64,000 bases of DNA, from the NCBI RefSeq assembly GCF_039536325.1, contig NZ_BAAAYO010000020.1:1-64000 (forward strand). Reading direction: 5' to 3'. A program made the translations under genes and the position numbers. Positions 8,889-17,311 of this stretch are shown here, piece by piece. The notes below the pieces were generated by a model. It saw only the letters and a list, made by a program, of their open reading frames with translations, had not been told where the DNA came from and ran no database searches. Position 1 is the stretch's first letter. Every line of letters starts with the position of its first letter. Source of the DNA: Paenibacillus_AB hodogayensis. Its GTDB lineage: Bacteria > Bacillota > Bacilli > Paenibacillales > NBRC-103111.

Positions 8889-9251
8889 ATGGATCGCAGA
8901 AAAGAGCTGGTCGAACAATACAAGGAACTCAAGACGGAGGCCGGTATATACAAAATCGAGAATACCCGGAACGGAAAACTATTTGTCGCGAGCACCAACA
9001 ACTTCAAATCGATGAACAGGATGCGAATGATGCTCGGTCTCGGCAGTCACCCGAACCGCGCTTTGCAACTAGAATGGACGCAATACGGCGGAGACGCCTT
9101 TACGTTCGAGGTTTTGGAGGTTCTGAAGAAAAAGGACAGCGCGTATTTCGACACGAAGAAGGAATTGAAGAAGCTGGAGGACCAGTGGCTCGATCGGCTT
9201 CAGCCGTTCAAGGAGCGCGGCTACAATACCCCTGCTCCCGCACGCGAGTAA
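8889..9251 (+). CDS. GIY-YIG-like protein with degenerate active site
   Basis: 120 aa. The fold signature of GIY-YIG nucleases is visible: AGIYKIENTRNGKLFVAST (residues 19-37), a helical segment, then FTFEVLEVL and the C-terminal LEDQWLDRLQPF plus YN. The second half-motif, normally YIG, reads FVA, and no arginine sits at the usual place just after it, so nuclease activity is doubtful. ATG 8889 is chosen because GGGGAGG ends 7 nt before it. The gene stands alone behind a duplicated promoter. Small single-domain GIY-YIG proteins of this kind occur in Bacillales; their function is unknown to me. Confidence 0.8.
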   Translation: MDRRKELVEQYKELKTEAGIYKIENTRNGKLFVASTNNFKSMNRMRMMLGLGSHPNRALQLEWTQYGGDAFTFEVLEVLKKKDSAYFDTKKELKKLEDQWLDRLQPFKERGYNTPAPARE

Positions 9252-9274
9252 GAAAAGGGCGAATGCTCTCGCCC
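9251..9274 (-). terminator. Terminator of the GntR-SBP regulator gene
   Basis: On the minus strand GGGCGA and TCGCCC (six paired bases, six-base loop) precede TTTTCTT. It lies 12 bp after the regulator stop and just beyond the convergent GIY-YIG gene. Confidence 0.65.
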
Positions 9275-9285
9275 CTCCCCGCACG

Positions 9286-10683
9286 CTAGGACACGGGCAC
9301 AGCCGCCGGCGCGATCGCCTCCACGCGCGAACGAAACGTCTCCTCGTCCAACAGCCCCGCCCAGTACAGTTGAAGCTCGTAAAACAATTTCCGATACTCC
9401 CCTTCCCCGATGTTCAGGTCCGTAAACAGCCGATAGCTCGGAATAATTTCGCGGAACAAGGAAAAACGCGAAGGGCGATTGATCGCCGTCGCTTCCGGCC
9501 CCGACCATTCTGCGGCCGTAATGCGGGCAGGAAGGCTGCACGTTTGCTGCCGAATGAACAGCTGCGTCTTGGCGGAAGTCATGAATTCGACCAGTTTGTG
9601 CGCCGCTTCTTTATGCTTGGAATGACGATGGACCGCCAAACCGATCATAAGCAGTACCGTCAGCGCCTCCCCGAAGTGAGGGACGGGCGCTATGTCGTAG
9701 TCCAGCTCGGCATCGCGCAAATGATTGAGCACGAAATAACTGGTCATCACAATGGACAGCTTCCCTTGACGGAACATCTCCATCTTGGGCGCATCCCAGT
9801 CCATCAAGCTGTTCGGCAGCGAAGGGATATGCTCGTAGATGTCCCGGCTATAGCGGAGCGCATCCATCATGCGAGTGCCTTCCAGCCGAATGCGCCCGTC
9901 TTCTCCACGCTCGAACGCATGACCCCTCTGCATCAACAAAACACTCGCCCGATTCGACGTAGAAAAATAGCAGTGAAACCCGAGCCGCTCGTTCGGAATG
10001 CGGAGCGATTCCGCGCATTCGAACAGCCGCTGCCAGCTCCAGCCGCTATTCGGCTCCTGCAGCCCCTTCTGCGCAAAATGACTGCGGTTGTAGCACAGGA
10101 TCATAGGCGAAAACACGAAGGGCTGCACCCTAAGCGTACCGTCCTGCGTAAAAGCGTCATTCAAAAACGGATACAGCTCCTCTTTGCGCGCGAAGCCGTC
10201 CAGGTCGTCCAGACAGCCGTTCTCGCGGAATTGACAGAAGCTGTCGTAGTTCATTGTCATGACGTCGAGCATGCCGAGGTCGAGATACGACTTGAACTGG
10301 TCGTGGCCGATTTCGCCAAGCGGCACAGCCTGGACCCGGATCGTCGGATGCTCCCGGTGGAACAAAGCAATCAAGCTGTGGATGTCCGCATCGTCGGGGA
10401 TCGTAGACGTATAGCCGAATCGGATCGTCACGGCCCCCTTCTCGGCCGGGTCCACCACCTGGCTCCCGACCTTCGGAATTTTGACGATCAGCCCTTCGCC
10501 CACAAGCAGCTCCAGCCCTTTGCGAACGGACTGCACGCTCAGTCCATATTGCTCGGCCAGCTGCTTTTCGGAAGATAAATATTGCCCGGGCTCCAAATTG
10601 CCCGTAATGATATTGTTGCGGATCGAGGAAACCATTTCGTCCAGCCGGGGACGAAACGTTTTGCGGCTGGGCCGGCGCTCCAT
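9286..10683 (-). CDS. GntR-type regulator fused to a family 1 solute-binding fold
   Basis: 465 aa. Residues 10-78 are a GntR winged helix-turn-helix (IRNNIITGNLEPGQYLSSEK, then QYGLSVQSVRKGLELLVGEG). From about residue 85 the protein resembles extracellular family 1 sugar-binding proteins: IRFGYTS, LIALFHREHPTIRVQAV, YNRSHFAQKGL, GWSWQRLFECAESL and a C-terminal KEAAHKLVEFMTS helix. There is no signal peptide or lipobox, so this is a cytoplasmic sensor using a periplasmic-binding-protein fold. It stands divergent to a lipoprotein of the same fold at 11089 and a polysaccharide lyase, so it probably controls them in response to an oligosaccharide. The ATG has AAAGG 11 nt upstream. Confidence 0.85.
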   Translation of the reverse strand: MERRPSRKTFRPRLDEMVSSIRNNIITGNLEPGQYLSSEKQLAEQYGLSVQSVRKGLELLVGEGLIVKIPKVGSQVVDPAEKGAVTIRFGYTSTIPDDADIHSLIALFHREHPTIRVQAVPLGEIGHDQFKSYLDLGMLDVMTMNYDSFCQFRENGCLDDLDGFARKEELYPFLNDAFTQDGTLRVQPFVFSPMILCYNRSHFAQKGLQEPNSGWSWQRLFECAESLRIPNERLGFHCYFSTSNRASVLLMQRGHAFERGEDGRIRLEGTRMMDALRYSRDIYEHIPSLPNSLMDWDAPKMEMFRQGKLSIVMTSYFVLNHLRDAELDYDIAPVPHFGEALTVLLMIGLAVHRHSKHKEAAHKLVEFMTSAKTQLFIRQQTCSLPARITAAEWSGPEATAINRPSRFSLFREIIPSYRLFTDLNIGEGEYRKLFYELQLYWAGLLDEETFRSRVEAIAPAAVPVS

Positions 10684-10716
10684 ATCAGTATCAACCTTTA
10701 TAAGTGATTTGCTTTG

Positions 10717-10745
10717 ATCTTAGTGGATCGTATCCGTCTTGTCAA
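10717..10745 (-). promoter_or_regulatory. Promoter of the GntR-SBP regulator gene
   Basis: On the minus strand -35 TTGACA (10740-10745) and -10 TAAGAT (10717-10722) are 17 bp apart. The 12-mer TTGTAATTGGCA lies immediately upstream of this -35, which fits autoregulation. Confidence 0.7.
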
Positions 10746-10749
10746 ACGT

Positions 10750-10927
10750 TTGTAATTGGCATCGAAACAAACTTTTCGTCATTACAAATCAGATAAGTAT
10801 CAGCATATAAGAATACCCTTATAAAAAACCACATTATTAACGAAAAAACGGGACTAAATTTTAATATTGACAGTATCTGATTTTTAAAATATATTCTAAT
10901 TGTTCTCATTAAGTATCAGTTGCATAT
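10750..10927. repeat. Repeated candidate operator elements in the regulator/lipoprotein intergenic region
   Basis: Three repeat families lie in this 405-bp AT-rich gap. TTGTAATTGGCA occurs at 10750-10761 and again at 11030-11041, with its partial inverse ATTACAAA at 10780-10787. AAGTATCAG followed by CATAT occurs at 10795-10808 and 10911-10927. Related CAGTATC copies lie at 10686 and within the 10867 promoter spacer (CAGTATCTGA, 10871-10880). They surround both divergent promoters, as expected for regulator sites. Which family the GntR domain binds cannot be decided. Confidence 0.5.
10867..10895 (+). promoter_or_regulatory. Promoter of the lipoprotein/lyase genes
   Basis: TTGACA (10867-10872) and TATATT (10890-10895) are exactly 17 bp apart, a near-consensus sigma-A promoter. 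The implied transcript leader to the TTG start at 11089 is about 185 nt and includes the cre site at 11009 and one copy of each repeat family. Confidence 0.75.
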
Positions 10928-11008
10928 CAATTTTACAACAAGACTCTTACCCGCAATGAATACCATCCGCATGTAACCTTTATCTGCACTGTAAAGGAGG
11001 GTACAAAA

Positions 11009-11023
11009 TGTAAGCGCTTTACA
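11009..11023 (+). promoter_or_regulatory. Catabolite responsive element (cre)
   Basis: TGTAAGCGCTTTACA is a perfect 15-bp palindrome matching the CcpA-binding cre consensus (TGWAANCGNTNWCA). It lies over 100 bp downstream of the predicted start site, the road-block position, so the lipoprotein and lyase genes are probably repressed when preferred sugars are present. Confidence 0.85.
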
Positions 11024-11088
11024 TTGTTGTTGTAATTGGCAGTACCCGCTCATAATCCAGATGACTATGAAAAGGAAGGTCGATCCGC

Positions 11089-12429
11089 TTGAGCACAGTT
11101 CACAAATGGACCCATCGACTACTCGGCCTGTCGCTGGTCGCGCTTCTCTCTGCGTGCAGCGGCGGAAGCACGGCCCCGAATCCGGCCGCCCCGGGCGGGG
11201 ACGCCGGCCCCAAGGCGGAAAAGCCGCCGGAGACGATCGAATTGAAACTGCACTTTTACGGCGTTACCGAGCAGGAATTCAACACCCGCTTCAAGGACAT
11301 TCTTCAAAAAAAGTTCCCTCACATCACGTTCGTCTGGCTCCCGGCGTCCGGCCCGCAAACGCTGCAGGAGACGATCGCACAAGGAACGGTACCCGACATT
11401 GTTCGCGTTATTTCCAGCACCGTGCATACGAACTACTTGAACCTGGGACTCGGTTACGACATGAACGAGCTGGTGCGGGCCAACAATTACGATCTGAGCC
11501 GTTTCAATCCGATCTTCGTAAAAGGCTTCATGGACCTCACCTCGCAAAACGGCGAGCTGTACGGACTGCCCGTATCGCCGTTCTTTTCAAGAGTGCTGTA
11601 CTACAACAAAGACTTGTTCGACAAATTCGGCCAGCCTTACTTGCGGGACGGCATGAACTGGGATCAAATCTATGACGTTGCCCGGAGCATGACCCGAACC
11701 GAAGCCGGCGTCGAATATCGCGGCTTCAGCGCCAACGTCTCCACCTTCCTCACCTACAACGAGTACTCGCTCTCTACGCTGGATCCCGCCAAGGATGAGC
11801 TGTCGCATTTCGATACGTGGCAGCGCATCTTGAACAACTACATGCGCTTTTATCAAATTCCGAACAATGCCATCCGCCCGAATCTGACCGAAGAGGGCGC
11901 CATGTTCCAGAAAGGAACGGTCGCGATTCACGCCGATATTTACTCCCCATACCTCGATTTGAGCATGCTCAAAAACTGGGATATGGTATCGACCCCGATC
12001 ATCGACGGCGCGCCCAAAAAAATCGGCATCTTCCCGCCCGGCTACCTCATGATTACGAAGCAAAGCAAGCATAAGGAGGAAGCGTTCCGGGTCATTATGG
12101 AGATGCTCAGCGACGAAGCGCAGATGCGGGATTCCCGCAACGGCTTTTTGCCGACGTTAGCCAAGAAGGAGTTTCTGGACGTTCTCGGCCAAGACAGCGC
12201 CGTCTACAAAGGCAAGAACATGAACGCCGTCCGCTACTACGAGTTTGCCCCGCTGCGCCCGTCGCGCAACAAAGGCATGACCGTGATCGAGACGAATACC
12301 GCCGATGCGCTCATGCGGGAAGCGTTTTTGAACACGGCCCAGGGCAAGGATGACGTCAATACGGCTCTCAGAAAAGTGGACGAAATGCTGCGCAAGGAAG
12401 TGGAGAAGGAAAAGAGCAAAACCAAGTGA
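11089..12429 (+). CDS. Family 1 extracellular solute-binding lipoprotein
   Basis: 446 aa. Signal peptide with lipobox LSAC (acylated cysteine C23), a Gly/Ala/Pro linker to about residue 45, then a family 1 (sugar) binding fold: FKDILQKKFPHITFVWLP, GTVPDIV, SQNGELYGLPVSPFFSRVLYYNKDLFDKFG, NWDQIYDVARSMT, GYLMITKQSKHKEEAFRVI. TTG start with AAGGAAGG 9 nt upstream. It would capture sugar oligomers outside the cell for an ABC importer, but no permease or ATPase gene is nearby, so it must share a transporter encoded elsewhere or act as a sensor. Co-regulated with the lyase downstream. Confidence 0.9.
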   Translation: MSTVHKWTHRLLGLSLVALLSACSGGSTAPNPAAPGGDAGPKAEKPPETIELKLHFYGVTEQEFNTRFKDILQKKFPHITFVWLPASGPQTLQETIAQGTVPDIVRVISSTVHTNYLNLGLGYDMNELVRANNYDLSRFNPIFVKGFMDLTSQNGELYGLPVSPFFSRVLYYNKDLFDKFGQPYLRDGMNWDQIYDVARSMTRTEAGVEYRGFSANVSTFLTYNEYSLSTLDPAKDELSHFDTWQRILNNYMRFYQIPNNAIRPNLTEEGAMFQKGTVAIHADIYSPYLDLSMLKNWDMVSTPIIDGAPKKIGIFPPGYLMITKQSKHKEEAFRVIMEMLSDEAQMRDSRNGFLPTLAKKEFLDVLGQDSAVYKGKNMNAVRYYEFAPLRPSRNKGMTVIETNTADALMREAFLNTAQGKDDVNTALRKVDEMLRKEVEKEKSKTK

Positions 12430-12506
12430 TGCCGCACGTGCGCACCGAGAAAGGAGTCCGACAGCGATGACATTACTCCTCACTATGAATCCAAGGAGAG
12501 GTCCCT

Positions 12507-15500
12507 ATGATCGTCGGAAGCAAGCTCATCCAACGCTGGAGCGCGATCTTGTCGTTCGCGCTCCTCTTCGGGCTGGTGAATACGATGTCCTATAATTCGG
12601 TTGTCCAAGCGGCGGATGCCGGATGGCCGCCCTCCGTCCTGAACGGGCTGAATATGCCGTTTCGGCCAGCGGATACGCTGGCCACGACGCAAAATCCGCC
12701 CGACTTCAGCTGGCCGTTTGTCGCTGATGCGGACTCGTACCATCTGCAGGTCAGCGGCGATTCGGCGGTGACGCAGGTCGTTTACGAGCAGCAAGCGCTG
12801 GCGATGAATGTGTACAATTTCCCGCACGTGTTCGAAGCGGGAACCTGGTACTGGCGCGTTCGATTCCATACGCCGAATACGGACTGGTCGGCCTGGAGCG
12901 ATGTCCGCTCCTTCCGCATCGATCCGCAATACGTGCCTTTCCCCGTTCCGCCGATCGATTCCATCATGGCGAACATCCCGGTGTCGCATCCTCGCGTATG
13001 GGCCACTCAGGATACGCTGGCCGACTTCCGGGCGCTGTCCCAAACCGTCGGCCAAACGGTATATCAGTCCAAGCTGACGTCTGTGACAGCCAATCTGAAC
13101 AGCCCTCTGCCGGCAGAGCCGACGTTCGCTTACCCGCCGACGTATCCGAAGAACGACCCAGCCTACGTGAAAGCCCAGCAGGTACTGTTGACCGCGTCCA
13201 ATGCGGCGGTCAACCGGATGCTCGATGCAGCCTTCGTCTATCTCATCAGCGGCTCGGCGGAAATCGGCCAAAACGCCAAAGCCCGTCTGCTCGGCCTCGC
13301 GTCCTGGAATCCGAACGGGGCGACCGGCTATGCGGTACACGATCAGGCGCATCGCTACATCACCTATTGTTCCGCCATGGCGTACGACTGGCTGTACGAT
13401 CTATTGTCCGAGAGCGAGAAGCAGCAGGTGCGGAATATGATCCAGACGCGTACGGAAACCATGATGCACGATATTGTGCTGGCCTACCCGATTCAAAAAT
13501 ATCCGTACAACTCTCACGGCTGGACGGCGTTCGGGTATATCGGCATTATCGCCACCGCCATGCTTCACGACATTCCGGAGGCCGAGGACTGGTATAAACG
13601 GACGGTACCGGCTTATATCAATATCATGCCTCCGTGGGGCGGCGAGGACGGCGGCTGGTCGCAGGGCACCGGCTATTGGCAATGGTCGTCCATGTTCGGC
13701 AAGGAGTTTATGGACGTTCTGCTGAGCTCCAGCGGTTTCAATCTGTACGATAAAGCCTATTCCCGCAACGAAGGGCTCTACCCGCTGTATGCTTTCCCGC
13801 ATGGCAGCCCGAAGGGTATTTTCGGAGACGACAGCGAGTATGCCCCCGGGCCGACGAGCGTCAGCATGCTGAACCGGTTGTCCCAGGTCAACGGCGATCC
13901 GCGGCTGAAATGGGGAGCACAAGCCATCGGAGCGGCACCTCGGCCGGAATTGAACAATTATTTCTACGGAGACCCCGGACTCGACTCGCGGCCTCCGGCC
14001 GATTTGCCGAAAACGCGATGGTTCAAGGATATCGGGCTGGTCGCCATGCATTCGGAGCTGTACGATCCGGATCGCGTATCCATGTATTTCAAATCGAGTC
14101 CGTACGGAAGCTTCAATCACAGCCATGCCGATCAGAATAGCTTTATCGTGAACGCTTTCGGCGAGTCGCTGGCGATCGAGGGCGGGTTTTACGACTTCTA
14201 CGGAAGCGTCCACGATCTCCAATACGGCAAGCAAACGTTCTCCTCCAATGCCATCACGTACGACGGCAAGCGGGGACAGCCGATCGACAATATCGATGCC
14301 GACGGCCGGATTTTCGGCTTTGCGACGCATCCCGCATTCGATGCGGCGAGCGGAGACGCGTCGGCCGCTTACATGGGCGCGCTGTCACAGGCGCAGCGGC
14401 ACATTTTGTATGTGCGTCCTTCGACGTTCGTCGTCATCGACAAGCTGAAGACGAATCAGCCTGGCGGCTCCGAATTCGAGTGGCACCTGCATGCGAAGGA
14501 TCATCTGGAGCTGAAGGCGGATTCGTCCGGAGCGACCATCGTGAAGGGCAACGCGGCGCTTCAGGTCGACCTCCACTCCCCGCAGCAGCTGCGGACGACG
14601 CTGGAAACAAACTATTTGAGCATGAACGGCACCGAGGTCAAGCCGACAGGCGCGTATGCCGATGAGCAGCAGCTGCACGCCGCATTCATCACGAACAGAA
14701 CGAGTGCCGCAACCTTCGTCGCCACGCTGGATGCCTATAGACGGGACGACGCCCCGCACAGCGTGCAAAGCGAAACCTACGGCAACTATATGAAGCTGAC
14801 CTTCCAGGACGGGACCGTCGTATACGTTCGGATGACGGACAGCGGGGAAATCGACGCCGGAAGCGTTCGCTTCGACGGAGCGGCGTTGGCGGTCAAAGGA
14901 AACGCGGTGCTGCTGGTCGACGGGACGAAGGCCGTCCGGAACGGCGTCACGATCATCGACAGCGATAAACCGGCTACGATCGCCTACGGCGATAACGTAT
15001 TGTCCGTCTCCTCTCCTTCGCCCGTACAGGTCGAGTTGAATGCCCCGTCCGTGACCAGGGTGCGGGACAGCGATAGCGGCCTCGATATTCCTCAAGGCGG
15101 AGCCGCGGAGGAAAACGTCCGGCTGCGCGGCGTACATTGGCAGACGGCGGGCGGCACGCTCTCGCTCCGGCTGGAGAAAGGATACCGTGCGTTCAAGCTG
15201 AACGATGCGCCCTCCCCGCAGCCGATCGCACCGGTCGTACTGCCGATCGAGACCGACGGCGCGGCAAGCTCGGTCACCCTGCAAGCGTACAGCGACATCG
15301 ACGGTGTCAGCGTCGCTTGGGGCAAGCTGTATAACGACGCGGGCTTCTACGACATCGTGTCGGCCCCGGACGGATTGACCTTCGAGAAGTATGGCTTCCG
15401 CAAAAGCGTGTTCCTCGATGCCAACGCTTCGGTCATCGTTCGCGGCACCCCTGGGACGCTGAAGCTGAAGCGGATCGGCGCGGGCACCGCCTCGGACACG

Positions 15501-17216
15501 TTGCTATGGCCAAACCCCGATGAGAAGCGGGCCAGCCTGTCCATGCTTTGGCAGGAAGCGGAAGCCTTTGCCGGTTCGGGCGGCAAAACGCCGAGCCGCT
15601 ACACGAACCGTCCCTTTTTGTCCGGCGGCATGGGCATGGGCGACTGGGATCAGACCGGGCAATGGGTCAAATGGAATTTCACGGTTCCGAAAGCCGGAAC
15701 GTACGACCTTGCGCTCAAATATGTAGCCGGCTGGGACTTGCCGGCAGGCACGCAGACGGCGCGTTACGCCATGCTCGGAGACGAAACCTACTATTTCGAG
15801 GCGCCGACTACGGCTGACTTCGGAACGGTTCCGGAGCATTGGCGCGGGCTGCGCATCAAGACCGGGAAGGCGTTGCCCGCAGGCCCGGTCGAGCTAACGA
15901 TGTGGCACGGACGCGGAGGGATGAATCTGGACTGGCTGGCGCTGATCGAGGTCAAGGACGACGAGCAGGTGCCGACGACACCGGGCGATTTCCGGCTTGT
16001 CTCCAAAACGGACCAGTCCGTCACGCTCGCCTGGAACGCGTCCGACGATAATGTAGCGGTCAAGGAATACGTCATTAGCGTAAATGGCGTCGAGCAACAG
16101 ACTGTACCGGCAGGGACGCATACCGCGACCCTTACGGGGTTGAACGCGGGCCAAACGTATACGTTCGCGGTGAGAGCCGTCGATACGAGCGACAACCGCT
16201 CCCCCATGACGAACCCGATTACCGTGACGCTGGACGATACGACCGCCCCGACTTGGGGCTCCTCCGCCTCTCTGCGCGCGGTTCGCCTGTTCCCGAATGC
16301 CGTAAGGCTCGAATGGGATGCGGCGAACGATGATTCGGGAAGCGTGGTCTCCTACTCGGTGTACCGAAGCGACGCCTCGGCAGCGCAGCCCGCGACCGTT
16401 ACCAAGACGACCTACGATGCGACCGCGCTCTTGCCGGGCATGACGTATACGTTCAAGGTAGAGGCCCGCGATGCGGCAGGCAATACGTCTGCGGACGGCC
16501 CATCCCTGACGGTGACCTTGCCCGCAACGAGCGCCTCCTTCTACGATTCGTTCGACGAGTGGCCGGTCGGAGAAGCCGCGGACGGAGGAGGCTGGACGTA
16601 TACCCGCAGCGACGGAACGCTTGTCACGATCGCGCCCTTGCAAGAGGGCGGCAACGGCATGAAGCTGACGGACAACTATTATTCGCCTTCCAACGAATAT
16701 GCAACGTCCCCGGTCGTCCTGAGGCAGCATGCGCACATGAACGGCAAAGTGACGGTGGAGACGAAGACCCGGTTTTCCCGGCTTCAGCACAACGTAGGCA
16801 ATTATCAGATCGATATTATCGGGAACGGCAAAATCGCCGCGCAATTCATCGGCTTCTCCGACGGCACGTTCGGCTACCAGCAAATCGTCAACGGCTTCAC
16901 CAAGTCGATCAAGTTCCCGTCGGCGAGCGGGTATATCCAACCGCCGGATGAATGGATGACCGTCCGCTTCGACATCGATTTCACGACGCGAACGTACGGA
17001 ATCACGATGCAAGCCGACGCATTCCAATCGTATGCCGGTTATGTCGATCCTCCGGGAATGCTGGATAAACAAAGCGGCGTATATCGGGTGGACGGCATTC
17101 CGTTCTACGACAGCAGCGCCTCGCTCGTGAACATCGATCATTTCCGGTTCCGGGCGTCCCGATTTACGGGCATCTACACCCTCGATTACGTCACGATGTA
17201 CCCGACGAACGAATAG
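12507..17216 (+). CDS. Large secreted heparinase II/III-type polysaccharide lyase
   Basis: 1569 aa, far longer than single-domain lyases. Signal peptide 1-37 (ends VVQAADA). Residues 60-140 are an FN3-like DUF4962 region (PPDFSWPFV to DVRSFRI). The alpha-toroid catalytic part carries NSHGW (near 334), GGWSQGTGYWQW (near 382) and, at the heparinase II/III C-terminal module, FNHSHADQNSF (near 536) followed by EGGFYDFYG. Then come a beta-sheet domain, a CBM6/35-like module (about 1010-1150, WQEAEAF to MNLDWLAL), two FN3 repeats (about 1155-1340) and a LamG-like C-terminal domain. ATG with AAGGAGAGG upstream, 77 bp after the lipoprotein gene. The acidic polysaccharide substrate (heparinoid, alginate or other uronide) cannot be named from sequence. 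Confidence 0.88.
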   Translation: MIVGSKLIQRWSAILSFALLFGLVNTMSYNSVVQAADAGWPPSVLNGLNMPFRPADTLATTQNPPDFSWPFVADADSYHLQVSGDSAVTQVVYEQQALAMNVYNFPHVFEAGTWYWRVRFHTPNTDWSAWSDVRSFRIDPQYVPFPVPPIDSIMANIPVSHPRVWATQDTLADFRALSQTVGQTVYQSKLTSVTANLNSPLPAEPTFAYPPTYPKNDPAYVKAQQVLLTASNAAVNRMLDAAFVYLISGSAEIGQNAKARLLGLASWNPNGATGYAVHDQAHRYITYCSAMAYDWLYDLLSESEKQQVRNMIQTRTETMMHDIVLAYPIQKYPYNSHGWTAFGYIGIIATAMLHDIPEAEDWYKRTVPAYINIMPPWGGEDGGWSQGTGYWQWSSMFGKEFMDVLLSSSGFNLYDKAYSRNEGLYPLYAFPHGSPKGIFGDDSEYAPGPTSVSMLNRLSQVNGDPRLKWGAQAIGAAPRPELNNYFYGDPGLDSRPPADLPKTRWFKDIGLVAMHSELYDPDRVSMYFKSSPYGSFNHSHADQNSFIVNAFGESLAIEGGFYDFYGSVHDLQYGKQTFSSNAITYDGKRGQPIDNIDADGRIFGFATHPAFDAASGDASAAYMGALSQAQRHILYVRPSTFVVIDKLKTNQPGGSEFEWHLHAKDHLELKADSSGATIVKGNAALQVDLHSPQQLRTTLETNYLSMNGTEVKPTGAYADEQQLHAAFITNRTSAATFVATLDAYRRDDAPHSVQSETYGNYMKLTFQDGTVVYVRMTDSGEIDAGSVRFDGAALAVKGNAVLLVDGTKAVRNGVTIIDSDKPATIAYGDNVLSVSSPSPVQVELNAPSVTRVRDSDSGLDIPQGGAAEENVRLRGVHWQTAGGTLSLRLEKGYRAFKLNDAPSPQPIAPVVLPIETDGAASSVTLQAYSDIDGVSVAWGKLYNDAGFYDIVSAPDGLTFEKYGFRKSVFLDANASVIVRGTPGTLKLKRIGAGTASDTLLWPNPDEKRASLSMLWQEAEAFAGSGGKTPSRYTNRPFLSGGMGMGDWDQTGQWVKWNFTVPKAGTYDLALKYVAGWDLPAGTQTARYAMLGDETYYFEAPTTADFGTVPEHWRGLRIKTGKALPAGPVELTMWHGRGGMNLDWLALIEVKDDEQVPTTPGDFRLVSKTDQSVTLAWNASDDNVAVKEYVISVNGVEQQTVPAGTHTATLTGLNAGQTYTFAVRAVDTSDNRSPMTNPITVTLDDTTAPTWGSSASLRAVRLFPNAVRLEWDAANDDSGSVVSYSVYRSDASAAQPATVTKTTYDATALLPGMTYTFKVEARDAAGNTSADGPSLTVTLPATSASFYDSFDEWPVGEAADGGGWTYTRSDGTLVTIAPLQEGGNGMKLTDNYYSPSNEYATSPVVLRQHAHMNGKVTVETKTRFSRLQHNVGNYQIDIIGNGKIAAQFIGFSDGTFGYQQIVNGFTKSIKFPSASGYIQPPDEWMTVRFDIDFTTRTYGITMQADAFQSYAGYVDPPGMLDKQSGVYRVDGIPFYDSSASLVNIDHFRFRASRFTGIYTLDYVTMYPTNE

Positions 17217-17311
17217 CCGCGGGACTGCTGCCCGGTAAGCAGGGCATGCTGCCGCCCCCGCGGAAACGCAAGGAAAGAAGCAGTACACACGGATAGAGGA
17301 GACTGGCAGCC

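Noticed and set aside
12466..12595. Small frame with AAAGGAG before an ATG at 12466, overlapping the lyase start
   Set aside because: Product is Arg/Pro-rich without features and most of it lies inside the lyase signal peptide coding region; it may be a chance frame, though a coupling leader cannot be fully excluded.
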